From an uncultured Lachnospiraceae bacterium (GTDB taxonomy: Bacteria; Bacillota; Clostridia; Lachnospirales; Lachnospiraceae), in contig UQLY01000014.1 of the NCBI GenBank assembly GCA_900542015.1, positions 1 through 64,000 of the forward strand: DNA of 64,000 nucleotides, written 5' to 3'. The translations under genes were made by a program, and so were the position numbers. Below, piece by piece: positions 17,127-24,692 of this stretch (positions are counted from its first letter, which is position 1; each line of letters begins with the position of its first letter). Under the pieces are notes generated by a model that saw only the letters and a list, made by a program, of their open reading frames with translations, was not told the DNA's origin and did not search any database.

Positions 17127-17678
17127 ATGGATTATTTATCACATAATATCGCGATTAACTTAAAAAGGATTCGGAAGGCAAAGGGCATGAGCCTGGATGT
17201 GGTGGCGGAACAGACGGGCGTCAGCAAGAGTATGCTTGCCACCATTGAAAAAGGGGAAGCCAATCCGTCAGTGGGCGTGCTGGGCAAAATCATGAGCGGA
17301 CTGCGGATCGATCTGCAGGATCTGACGCAGGTGCCGCAGGATGATTGCTATCTGGTCGATATTGAAAAACTCACGCCGACTAAGGACGTGGAAGGGCAGT
17401 ATCATGTCTGGACCTGCTTTCCCATTGCGGATAACCGCACGGTTGAAATATACAGAATTGATATTGAGCCGGGCGGGGTATATGAAAGCGGTTCCCACGG
17501 CGAGCGCACGAAAGAGTATATTACCATGATGAAGGGAACGCTGTCGATCAAACTGGAGGATGGGATTCATGTGGTGGGAAAAGAACAGTTTTTCCGGTTT
17601 GAATCGGACCAGTCTCATGTTTATTTCAACACGGGAACGGAAAGGATCAGTTTTATTTCCTTCTTTGTCGTATACTAG
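17127..17678 (+). CDS. XRE-cupin transcriptional regulator, PuuR-like
   Basis: 183 residues. The helix-turn-helix (about 8-62) reads NLKRIRKAKGMSLDVVAEQT, then SKSMLATIEKGEANPSVGVL. A cupin domain (about 105-180) has VYESGSHGERTKEYITMMKG and ends VYFNTGTERISF. This is the layout of PuuR and other small-metabolite sensors. It stands directly upstream of an aminotransferase operon whose promoter region contains a site very similar to the E. coli PuuR box, so it is the likely regulator of that operon. Confidence 0.85.
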   Translation: MDYLSHNIAINLKRIRKAKGMSLDVVAEQTGVSKSMLATIEKGEANPSVGVLGKIMSGLRIDLQDLTQVPQDDCYLVDIEKLTPTKDVEGQYHVWTCFPIADNRTVEIYRIDIEPGGVYESGSHGERTKEYITMMKGTLSIKLEDGIHVVGKEQFFRFESDQSHVYFNTGTERISFISFFVVY

Positions 17679-17741
17679 GGGATTATGAAAAGGGGGTACC
17701 TGCACCGGACGGTGTGAGAGGCGGCCCAGAGATAAAGGGGC

Positions 17742-17759
17742 TGTTCAATATAATGAACA
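17742..17759 (+). promoter_or_regulatory. Candidate PuuR-like operator
   Basis: TGTTCA and TGAACA flank ATATAA in a perfect inverted repeat. The stretch ATATAATGAACA agrees with the E. coli PuuR recognition sequence as I recall it. It lies 29 bp upstream of the -35 box of the aminotransferase promoter. Confidence 0.5.
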
Positions 17760-17788
17760 TGAAAGATGAAAAACATGGATAAATGTAG

Positions 17789-17828
17789 TTGACATCACGA
17801 AAAAAGAGTGATATATTGAACTTGTTCA
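17789..17828 (+). promoter_or_regulatory. Sigma-A promoter with a second operator over the start site
   Basis: TTGACA (17789-17794), a 17-bp spacer and TATATT (17812-17817). The palindrome TGAACTTGTTCA (17817-17828) covers the -10 end and likely start site and reuses the TGAAC half-site of the upstream operator, suggesting repression. Confidence 0.7.
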
Positions 17829-17851
17829 GAAGAGAATACAGTAGGACGAAG

Positions 17852-17892
17852 GCGTCAATAATCGGAAAAGATTATTGGCGCTTTTTATTTTT
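17852..17892 (+). terminator. Leader attenuator before the aminotransferase gene
   Basis: Arms 17852-17863 and 17870-17881 form a 12-bp stem with one G-T pair and a six-base loop, followed by a T-rich run. It sits in the 5' leader only about 30 nt after the probable start and 20 bp before the gene's ribosome site, so it should cut basal transcription. I see no obvious antiterminator or known riboswitch. Confidence 0.65.
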
Positions 17893-17913
17893 TCATTCAG
17901 GGAGGAATTGATT

Positions 17914-19119
17914 ATGAAATTAAAAGACACTGGACTTACCAAACAGGACATCAAAGACAAAGTAAATAAGTACATGATCGAAACCTACGAGCGTTTTGAT
18001 TTTCTTGCGGAAACCGCGGAGGGCATGTATTTATATGACGAGGAAGGAACTCCTTACCTTGATTTATATGCGGGCATCGCGGTAAACAATGCAGGCAACC
18101 GCAATCCGAAGGTTGTTGCGGCGGTTAAGGATCAGGTTGACGACATTATGCACACCTTCAATTATCCTTATACAATTCCCCAGGCGTTGTTAGCCGAAAA
18201 GGTTTGCAATACCCTTGGAATGGATAAAATCTTTTACCAGAATTCCGGAACAGAAGCAAACGAAGCAATGATTAAAATGGCTCGTAAGTACGGCATCGAA
18301 AAATACGGTCCCAACAAATATCATATTGTTACCGCGAAGATGGGCTTCCACGGCAGAACCTTCGGCGCTATGTCCGCGACAGGACAGCCGGGCAACGGAT
18401 GTCAGGTCGGCTTCGGCCCCATGACCTATGGATTTTCCTATGCGCCTTATAACGATCTGGAGGCTTTTAAAAACGCCTGCACGGAAAATACAATCGCAAT
18501 TATGATCGAGCCGGTACAGGGCGAAGGCGGCGTACATCCCGCAACGCCGGAATTTATGAAAGGGCTCCGCGCATTCTGCGACGAGAAGGGAATGCTGCTT
18601 TTGTTAGACGAGGTACAGACCGGATGGTGCAGAACCGGCGCGGTCATGTCCTATATGAATTACGGAGTGAAACCGGATATTGTTTCCATGGCAAAAGGAC
18701 TTGGCGGCGGTATGCCCATCGGCGCGATCTGTGCTACCAGTGAGGTTGCAAAGGCATTTAGCGCCGGTTCCCACGGTACGACCTTCGGCGGTCATCCGGT
18801 TTCCTGCGCTGCCGCGCTGGCGGAGGTAGACGAATTGCTGAGCCGCGATCTTGCGGGCAATGCAAAAAAAGTCGGAGATTATTTCGCGGCGAAATTAGAG
18901 ACCCTGCCCCATGTAAAGGAAGTAAGACACCAGGGCTTGCTTGTGGGCGTGGAATTTGACGACACCATCAACGCTGTTGACGTAAAACACGGCGCGCTGG
19001 ATCGTAAGCTGTTGATTACAGCGATCGGCAGCAATATCATCCGTATGGTGCCGCCGTTAATCGTAACAGAGGAAGAATGCGATCAGGCGGTTGCCATTCT
19101 GAACGACGTCTTAAAATAA
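17914..19119 (+). CDS. Class III aminotransferase, likely 4-aminobutyrate aminotransferase
   Basis: 401 residues from the ATG at 17914 (GGGAGG upstream). It is a PLP fold type I enzyme: FYQNSGTEANEAMIKMARKY, FHGRTFGAMSATGQPGNG, LLLDEVQTGWCRTG with the catalytic Asp, and SMAKGLGGGMPIGA with the PLP Lys. Members transfer amino groups from 4-aminobutyrate, ornithine, acetylornithine or beta-alanine to 2-oxoglutarate or pyruvate. The PuuR-like regulator and site, permease and iron alcohol dehydrogenase favour 4-aminobutyrate to succinic semialdehyde. Beta-alanine is the main alternative, given the pan genes nearby. Confidence 0.82.
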   Translation: MKLKDTGLTKQDIKDKVNKYMIETYERFDFLAETAEGMYLYDEEGTPYLDLYAGIAVNNAGNRNPKVVAAVKDQVDDIMHTFNYPYTIPQALLAEKVCNTLGMDKIFYQNSGTEANEAMIKMARKYGIEKYGPNKYHIVTAKMGFHGRTFGAMSATGQPGNGCQVGFGPMTYGFSYAPYNDLEAFKNACTENTIAIMIEPVQGEGGVHPATPEFMKGLRAFCDEKGMLLLLDEVQTGWCRTGAVMSYMNYGVKPDIVSMAKGLGGGMPIGAICATSEVAKAFSAGSHGTTFGGHPVSCAAALAEVDELLSRDLAGNAKKVGDYFAAKLETLPHVKEVRHQGLLVGVEFDDTINAVDVKHGALDRKLLITAIGSNIIRMVPPLIVTEEECDQAVAILNDVLK

Positions 19120-19144
19120 AGGGAAGCGAAGGAAGTGGAAAACA

Positions 19145-19750
19145 GTGCGGCATTTTGTGATAACCATCGGGGGTGAATATGGTGCGAAGGGGAATGCGAT
19201 CGGCAGGAAGATCGGAGAAGATCTGGGGATTCCTGTTTACGACAGGGAAACGGTAGACGCCATTATAAGCGAAGTAGGTATTCCACAGGATATTATGGAT
19301 AAGGTGGAAGCCGGAGTTACCATTGCCGGCAAGGGGATTGAAGGACAGGAAAGAGGTTCCTTTTCCAAACTTTCGGATCTGACGGACCGGGCGATTCACG
19401 TGCAAAAGCAGATTATCAGGAAACTGGCGGCAAGAGAGTCCTGCGTCTTTATCGGGCGATGTGCGGATTACATTTTAAAGGGAGAAGAAAACCTTCTGTG
19501 CATTTTTGTTTATTCGCCGGAGGAAGTGCGGATTAAAAACGTTATGGAAAGCCACAATCTTTCGGAAAAAGACGCAAAACTCCTGATTTCCGAAAAGGAC
19601 AAACGATATCATGTCAGATACCTCGCGTTTACGGGAAGCAACCGCGGGGACCGTCACAACAGAGACCTGCTGATTGACAGTAGCATGCTTGGGATTGACG
19701 GAACAGCGGAATATATAGAGACCTTGGCAAAAAAGCTGTTTGACATTTGA
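19145..19750 (+). CDS. Cytidylate kinase-like family protein, divergent P-loop
   Basis: 201 residues from a GTG. The N-terminal loop reads ITIGGEYGAKGNAIGRKIGE where relatives have YGSGGxxIG, so two loop residues differ. CVFIGRCADYILKGEENLLC is conserved in the middle. It is in the operon between the aminotransferase and the permease genes and overlaps the latter's upstream region closely. A role in operon control, or phosphorylation of an unknown substrate, is possible. It is not the housekeeping Cmk. Confidence 0.75.
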   Translation: MRHFVITIGGEYGAKGNAIGRKIGEDLGIPVYDRETVDAIISEVGIPQDIMDKVEAGVTIAGKGIEGQERGSFSKLSDLTDRAIHVQKQIIRKLAARESCVFIGRCADYILKGEENLLCIFVYSPEEVRIKNVMESHNLSEKDAKLLISEKDKRYHVRYLAFTGSNRGDRHNRDLLIDSSMLGIDGTAEYIETLAKKLFDI

Positions 19751-19769
19751 AAGAAGGAGAGGAAAAGCT

Positions 19770-21293
19770 ATGAATCGGAAAAAATCTGATTTTGATAAAG
19801 TATTCAGCGCATGGGATATTCTGGTAATTGCTTTTGGTGCCATGATCGGATGGGGCTGGGTTGTTTCTTCGGGCGGCTGGATTCAATCCGGCGGCGTGGT
19901 CGGTGCGGCTCTTGCCTTTGTCATCGGCGGCATTATGATTTTCTTTGTAGGACTTACTTATGCGGAGCTGACGGCGGCAATGCCGCAATGCGGCGGCGAG
20001 CATGTATTCAGCTATAAGGCGATGGGAGCCACGGGTTCTTTTATCTGCACCTGGGGCATCATTTTGGGTTATGTGGGCGTTGCCTGTTTTGAAGCGTGCG
20101 CGTTTCCCACAATCTTAACCTACCTGTTTCCGGGCTTTTTAAAAGGCTATTTATATACCGTGGCGGGATTTGATATTTATGCTTCCTGGCTGGCGGTGGC
20201 AGTCATTCTTGCATTTTTGATTATGATCATTAACATTATGGGAGCCAAGACGGCGGCTGTTTTGCAGACGATATTGACGGTTATTATCGGGGGCGCGGGG
20301 ATTTTGCTGATTGTCGCGTCCGTGATCAACGGCAGCGTCGATAATTTAAGCGGGCAGATGTTTGTCGGTTCCTCGGGCGGATCGATATTTAAGAATATTC
20401 TTTCGGTAGCGGTAATAACGCCGTTTTATTTTATCGGTTTTGACGTTATTCCCCAGGCGGCGGAGGAAATTAACGTTCCGCTGAAAAAGATCGGCAAAAT
20501 GTTAATCCTGTCCGTTGTTCTGGCGGTTATCTTTTATGCGTGCGTTATTCTTGCCGTAGGCTATGTGCTGTCTCCGGAAGCAATCGCTCTGTCCGAAGCG
20601 GATACGGGGCTGGTTACCGCCGACGCCATGGCGGCTGCGTTTAAGACCCCTGTTATGGCAAAGGTTATCATTGTGGGAGGAATGTGCGGTATCATTACTT
20701 CCTGGAATTCGTTTATGATCGGCGGCTCAAGGGCTTTGTACTCCATGGCGGAATCCTATATGATCCCGCCCGTATTCGCAAAGCTTCATTCGAAGCATAA
20801 AACGCCTGTCAACGCGCTGGTTTTAATCGGAGTACTGACCATGTTCGCGCCGCTTGCCGGAAGAAAAATGATGGTCTGGATCTGTGATGCCGGCAACTTC
20901 GGATGCTGCCTTGCTTATTGCATGGTATCTCTTTCGTTCCTGACACTTAGGAAAAAAGAGCCGGATATGAAAAGACCGTACCGCGTTCCCGCATACAAAT
21001 TTGTAGGCACGATGGCGGTGCTGATGTCGGGCTTTATGGTATTGATGTATTGTATTCCCGGCTCGGGCGGCAGTCTTGTATGGCAGGAATGGATCATGGT
21101 CGGCGGCTGGTCTTTGCTCGGCGTTGTATTCTATGTTGTCTGCAAGAGAAAATATAAAGAATCCTTCGGTACGCTGGTCGAGCTGATTTCCGATGAGGAT
21201 GCAGCGACCCTGATGCCGGAGGCTGACGACGCGGAGCTGGATCTGGTAATTGATCAAGCCATTGAACGCGTATTGCAAAAGCGTTCGGCATAA
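19770..21293 (+). CDS. APC superfamily amino acid permease
   Basis: 508 residues from the ATG at 19770 (AAGGAGAGG upstream). About twelve membrane segments, with the APC first-helix pattern VIAFGAMIGWGWVVSSGGWI and FVGLTYAELTAAMPQCGGEH. The C-terminal tail (about 470-508) is acidic (ISDEDAATLMPEADDAEL), unusual for simple APC carriers. The operon suggests uptake of 4-aminobutyrate or a related amine, possibly in exchange for a product. Confidence 0.85.
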   Translation: MNRKKSDFDKVFSAWDILVIAFGAMIGWGWVVSSGGWIQSGGVVGAALAFVIGGIMIFFVGLTYAELTAAMPQCGGEHVFSYKAMGATGSFICTWGIILGYVGVACFEACAFPTILTYLFPGFLKGYLYTVAGFDIYASWLAVAVILAFLIMIINIMGAKTAAVLQTILTVIIGGAGILLIVASVINGSVDNLSGQMFVGSSGGSIFKNILSVAVITPFYFIGFDVIPQAAEEINVPLKKIGKMLILSVVLAVIFYACVILAVGYVLSPEAIALSEADTGLVTADAMAAAFKTPVMAKVIIVGGMCGIITSWNSFMIGGSRALYSMAESYMIPPVFAKLHSKHKTPVNALVLIGVLTMFAPLAGRKMMVWICDAGNFGCCLAYCMVSLSFLTLRKKEPDMKRPYRVPAYKFVGTMAVLMSGFMVLMYCIPGSGGSLVWQEWIMVGGWSLLGVVFYVVCKRKYKESFGTLVELISDEDAATLMPEADDAELDLVIDQAIERVLQKRSA

Positions 21294-21319
21294 AAGAGAA
21301 CAAAAGGAGAGCGCAGAAT

Positions 21320-22468
21320 ATGAAAGAATTTACATTTTCCGTACCGCAGGATATTATAGTCGGAAAAAAGAGCCTGGAAAGGCTGCCGGAGATAGCGAAA
21401 AAGCTGGGAGGAAAGCACGGCTTTATCATTTCCGGACCGCATTTGAATAAAATGGGACTGGTAAAAAAATGCACGGATCTGCTGGAGAGCGCGGGCATCC
21501 GGACGGATGCGTATACGGAGACGGAAGGGAACCCGTCCGTAGAAACCGTGGATAAGGCAACCGCCGCGTTTCAGGAAAGCGGCGCGGATTTTATCATTGC
21601 TTTGGGCGGCGGTTCGCCTATGGACGTGGCAAAAGCCGTAGGAGTCGTGGCAAAGTACGGCGGCAGCATTACCGAATACGAGGGCGGCGGTAAGGTGCCT
21701 GGCAAAATCATACCGTTAATTGCGGTTCCCACTACGGCGGGAACGGGTTCGGAGGTTACGGCTTTTTCGGTTATTACCGATCACAGCAGAAACTATAAAC
21801 TGACGGTTTTCAGTTATGAACTGATTCCCGCTTATGCGATTTTGGACCCGGAGCTCATTGCGACGGTGCCGGTTTCCGTGGCTGCGGCGTGCGGCATCGA
21901 CGCGCTGGTTCATGCGCTGGAGGCTTATATTTCCAAAGCAGCGTCTCCCTTTTCGGACGCCATGGCGGAAAAAGCGTTGGAACTGATCGGAGCGAATATC
22001 CGCAGCTATGTGGCGGACCGCACCAATCTTGAAGCGGCGGAGGGAATGCTGACGGGGTCTCTGTTTGCGGGCATTGCCTTTTCCTGGGCAAGGCTTGGCG
22101 ACGTACATGCCATGAGCCATCCGGTCAGCGCGTTCTTCCATGTGCCCCACGGCGTTGCAAACGCGATTTTACTGCCGGCGGTTGTGGAATATAATGCTCT
22201 CGCGGACAACGGAAAATATTGCAAAATTTTTAACTATATTTCCAAAAATCCGGTTCCGGGGGAAGCGTTTGATCCCTATATGCTCGTGGATCTGTTGAAA
22301 GATCTGAACGAACAGCTTGGCATTCCGGCGTCCTTAAGCGAAGTCGGCGTAACGGAAGATAAATTTGACCAAATGGCGGATGACGCCATGAAGAGCGGCA
22401 ACATCGCAGTCAACCCCCGAAGCACCGCCAAACCCGACATCCTCGCACTCTACAAAAAAGCATTATAG
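21320..22468 (+). CDS. Iron-containing alcohol dehydrogenase, candidate 4-hydroxybutyrate dehydrogenase
   Basis: 382 residues. NAD-binding ALGGGSPMDVAKAVGVVAKY and the metal-site segment (ARLGDVHAMSHPVSAFFHVP, then HGVANAIL) are intact, as in group III iron alcohol dehydrogenases. With the aminotransferase it would reduce the semialdehyde: succinic semialdehyde to 4-hydroxybutyrate, or malonate semialdehyde to 3-hydroxypropionate. AAGGAGAG lies 8 bases before the ATG. Last gene of the operon. Confidence 0.85.
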   Translation: MKEFTFSVPQDIIVGKKSLERLPEIAKKLGGKHGFIISGPHLNKMGLVKKCTDLLESAGIRTDAYTETEGNPSVETVDKATAAFQESGADFIIALGGGSPMDVAKAVGVVAKYGGSITEYEGGGKVPGKIIPLIAVPTTAGTGSEVTAFSVITDHSRNYKLTVFSYELIPAYAILDPELIATVPVSVAAACGIDALVHALEAYISKAASPFSDAMAEKALELIGANIRSYVADRTNLEAAEGMLTGSLFAGIAFSWARLGDVHAMSHPVSAFFHVPHGVANAILLPAVVEYNALADNGKYCKIFNYISKNPVPGEAFDPYMLVDLLKDLNEQLGIPASLSEVGVTEDKFDQMADDAMKSGNIAVNPRSTAKPDILALYKKAL

Positions 22469-22480
22469 GAAATATTTATC

Positions 22481-22530
22481 TGAGTATATCTGAAAATATG
22501 TGAATATGCCTGAATATGTCTAAATGTATC
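22481..22530 (+). repeat. Degenerate 10-nt tandem repeats
   Basis: Successive decamers TGAGTATATC, TGAAAATATG, TGAATATGCC, TGAATATGTC and TAAATGTATC share the TGAATATG core at exact 10-nt spacing, about one helical turn. They start 13 bp after the dehydrogenase stop. Confidence 0.65.
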
Positions 22531-22570
22531 TGCAAGCAGGCAAAACAGAAAATGTAGCCGTTGTGAAACC

Positions 22571-22697
22571 GGATTTGCCGGATATCAAAGGAAACCGTTA
22601 GCAAAGCGCCGGTACTTAATCCGCGTATTGTGCGGATTTATGTACCGCTGCGCTTTGCTCGAACGCAAGTGTGTTTCCTTTGATATCCGGCAAATCC
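22571..22697. repeat. 127-bp hairpin element with 25-bp perfect outer arms
   Basis: The outer arms 22571-22595 and 22673-22697 are perfect 25-bp complements. Inside, GCAAAGCG/CGCTTTGC, GGTAC/GTACC and TCCGC/GCGGA pair in nested order, so the whole element folds as one interrupted hairpin around a 7-base loop. No T run follows immediately, so it is not a simple terminator. It resembles a palindromic miniature repeat. Confidence 0.8.
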
Positions 22698-22751
22698 CTT
22701 TCCCACGGCAATCATTTTTGTCTTTTTTTGCATATGTCATTTTTTTACATA

Positions 22752-22780
22752 TTGAAATTTTACCTCATAAATGATACACT
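22752..22780 (+). promoter_or_regulatory. Candidate promoter of the pantothenate operon
   Basis: TTGAAA (22752-22757), 17-bp spacer, TACACT (22775-22780), about 125 bp before the PanG start. Confidence 0.4.
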
Positions 22781-22904
22781 CCATGTTGGATGGTATTCGC
22801 AAGAAACTGTACCGGAAGAAATGCAGTCTTTGGCAGAAGAGGCAGAGATCACCTTCAAACATTGTATGTGCAAGGGCACAACGAGAGTGAAGGCAGGTGG
22901 TTAA

Positions 22905-23783
22905 ATGAAAATAGGATTGATCGGTGCGGGTAAGGTCGGTTTTTCCATGGGAAAGTACTTTACCGGACACGGCGTATGCGTCACAGGCTATTACAGCCGC
23001 AATCCGAAATCTTCAAAAGAAGCGGCAGCATTTACAAACACAAAGTATTACGAAAAACTGGAAGATATTGTTAAGGAAAGTGATACTCTGTTTCTTACGG
23101 TTCCCGACGGGAGTATCCGTAAGGTTTATTCTGAAATCATTCAATCAGACATAGAAGGAAAGGCTCTTGTCCATTGCAGCGGAGCGTTGTCTTCTGAGGT
23201 TTTCTCCGGTATCGGTTCTAAGGGTGCCTACGGGTATTCCATCCATCCGATTTGCGCCGTCAGTGATAAGCGAAACGGCAGTCAGGATTTATCCAAAGCG
23301 TATTTTACAATTGAAGGAGACGAAACATATTTACCGGCTTTTTTGGATTTGTTCCGAAGTCTGGGCAATCCCATCGAAGTCATTGCGCCGGAGCAAAAGG
23401 TCCGGTACCATGCGGCGGCGGTATTTGCAAGCAATCTGGTGGAAGGACTCTATGAAACGGCGTCCCGGATGCTGCAAGGCTGCGGGCTTAGCGAAGAATT
23501 TTCCAGACGGGCGCTGTTGCCCCTGTTTTTGGGAAATGCGGAAAAGATCGCCGAAAAAGGCGTAACCGACGCCCTGACGGGACCCGTGGAGCGGGGAGAT
23601 TGGGAAACGGTGGAAAAGCACCTGCAGGTTTTGGATGAAGAAGAGCGGGAAATTTACAGGCTTTTGTCGAAACGGTTGACAGAAATCGCGGAACGGAAAA
23701 ATCCGGACAGAAATTATGAAACAATAAGAGCGGAACTGGCAGAAAGGGATTGGAAAAATGAAAAACACAGTTGTAACGTTTAA
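22905..23783 (+). CDS. panG: PanG-type ketopantoate reductase (DUF2520/Rossmann-like)
   Basis: 292 residues. The N-terminal Rossmann fold (KIGLIGAGKVGFSMGKYF) binds NADP. Family patterns are LFLTVPDGSIRKVY, LVHCSGALSSEVF, GYSIHPICAVSD and YHAAAVFASNLVEGLYE. This DUF2520 group is distinct from PanE and includes PanG, a ketopantoate reductase first described in Francisella. The 26-bp overlap with panB and the lack of a panE in the operon support that role over a proline-type reductase. The reaction is 2-dehydropantoate plus NADPH to pantoate. Confidence 0.75.
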   Translation: MKIGLIGAGKVGFSMGKYFTGHGVCVTGYYSRNPKSSKEAAAFTNTKYYEKLEDIVKESDTLFLTVPDGSIRKVYSEIIQSDIEGKALVHCSGALSSEVFSGIGSKGAYGYSIHPICAVSDKRNGSQDLSKAYFTIEGDETYLPAFLDLFRSLGNPIEVIAPEQKVRYHAAAVFASNLVEGLYETASRMLQGCGLSEEFSRRALLPLFLGNAEKIAEKGVTDALTGPVERGDWETVEKHLQVLDEEEREIYRLLSKRLTEIAERKNPDRNYETIRAELAERDWKNEKHSCNV

Positions 23784-24585
23784 AGAGGCAAAGAAAAAGG
23801 GAGAAAAGCTGACGATGCTTACGGCGTACGATTATTCTACGGCGAAGCTGATCGACGAAGCGGGCGTAGACTCCATTCTTGTAGGAGATTCCCTGGGAAA
23901 CGTCGTGTTGGGCTATGAAGATACGATTTCCGTGACCATGGAAGATATGATCCATCACGGAGCTGCGGTAGCAAGAGGCGTAAAAAACGCCCTGCTTGTC
24001 ATCGATATGCCCTTTATGTCTTATCAGACCAGCGTATATGATGCGGTAGTCAACGCGGGAAGGCTGATGAAGGAAGGCAGAGCGGACGCGGTAAAATTGG
24101 AAGGCGGCGCAGAGGTCTGCCCGCAGATCAAGGCGATTACGGCGGCGGGCATTCCCGTTATGGCGCATTTGGGGCTGACTCCGCAGTCCATCAATGCCTT
24201 CGGCGGCTTTAAGGTACAGGGCAAGAATGAAGCGGCGGCAAAGAAATTGTTAGCGGATGCTAAGGCGGTTGAAGAAGCGGGCGCTTTCAGCGTTGTTTTG
24301 GAGTGCGTGCCTGCGAAGCTTGCCGAGCTGATTTCTAAAGAACTGGAAATCCCCACCATCGGCATCGGCGCGGGAAACGTCTGCGACGGACAGGTGCTGG
24401 TATATCAGGATATGCTGGGTATGTTTTCCGACTTTACGCCCAAGTTTGTTAAGAGATTTGCCAATGTGGGAGAAATCATGAAAGAGGCGTTTGCGGCTTA
24501 TTGCAAAGAGGTACGGGAAGGCACGTTCCCGGCGAAGGAACACGAATACAGCATTGCCGATGACGTGCTGGAAAAGCTGTACTAA
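23758..24585 (+). CDS. panB: 3-methyl-2-oxobutanoate hydroxymethyltransferase
   Basis: 275 residues, full length. It makes ketopantoate from 2-oxoisovalerate and methylenetetrahydrofolate. Signatures are MLTAYDYSTAKLIDEAGVDS, LVGDSLGNVVLGYEDT, GGAEVCPQIKAI and VMAHLGLTPQSINAFGGFKV. GIGAGNVCDGQVLVYQDMLG forms the C-terminal active-site strand, and the catalytic Glu lies in VVLECVP. It overlaps panG and precedes panC. Confidence 0.95.
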   Translation: MKNTVVTFKEAKKKGEKLTMLTAYDYSTAKLIDEAGVDSILVGDSLGNVVLGYEDTISVTMEDMIHHGAAVARGVKNALLVIDMPFMSYQTSVYDAVVNAGRLMKEGRADAVKLEGGAEVCPQIKAITAAGIPVMAHLGLTPQSINAFGGFKVQGKNEAAAKKLLADAKAVEEAGAFSVVLECVPAKLAELISKELEIPTIGIGAGNVCDGQVLVYQDMLGMFSDFTPKFVKRFANVGEIMKEAFAAYCKEVREGTFPAKEHEYSIADDVLEKLY

Positions 24586-24611
24586 AATCAGATTTATGCG
24601 GCTGCAGTCAA

Positions 24612-24681
24612 AAAATAAAAAGCAGTTAGAAAATAAAGAGCAGTTATAAAACAAAGAGCAGGAAAAAATAAAAAGAAGAGG
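24612..24681 (+). repeat. 18-nt A-rich tandem repeats between panB and panC
   Basis: Four degenerate copies of an 18-nt unit (AAAATAAAGAGCAGTTAT and variants) fill the gap and run into the panC ribosome-binding site. Probably arisen by slippage; copy number may vary between strains. Confidence 0.65.
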
Positions 24682-24692
24682 AGCTTGAAAAA

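Larger units (their letters stand above)
22469..22904. other. 436-bp intergenic region with repeats, a long hairpin and a promoter
   Basis: No credible gene. From left to right it holds five degenerate 10-nt repeats (22481-22530), a 127-bp hairpin-forming inverted repeat (22571-22697), a T-rich patch and a promoter candidate (22752-22780). A 77-codon frame at 22671-22904 begins inside the hairpin and looks non-coding. Confidence 0.7.

Noticed and set aside
17824..17881. Riboswitch in the aminotransferase leader
   Set aside because: Only about 30 nt precede the terminator stem, too short for a recognisable aptamer, and no known motif is visible.
20823..21278. Long antisense frame within the permease gene
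   Set aside because: Its composition mirrors the coding strand, and it has no ribosome site or family match. The same applies to the antisense frames in the dehydrogenase (21716-22150) and coaBC (26285-27058).
22481..22530. CRISPR-like repeats
   Set aside because: The units are contiguous 10-mers without spacers; no CRISPR array or cas gene is present in the window.
22671..22904. A 77-codon plus-strand frame ending at the PanG start
   Set aside because: It begins inside the long hairpin, has no ribosome site, resembles no protein family and spans the probable pan promoter.
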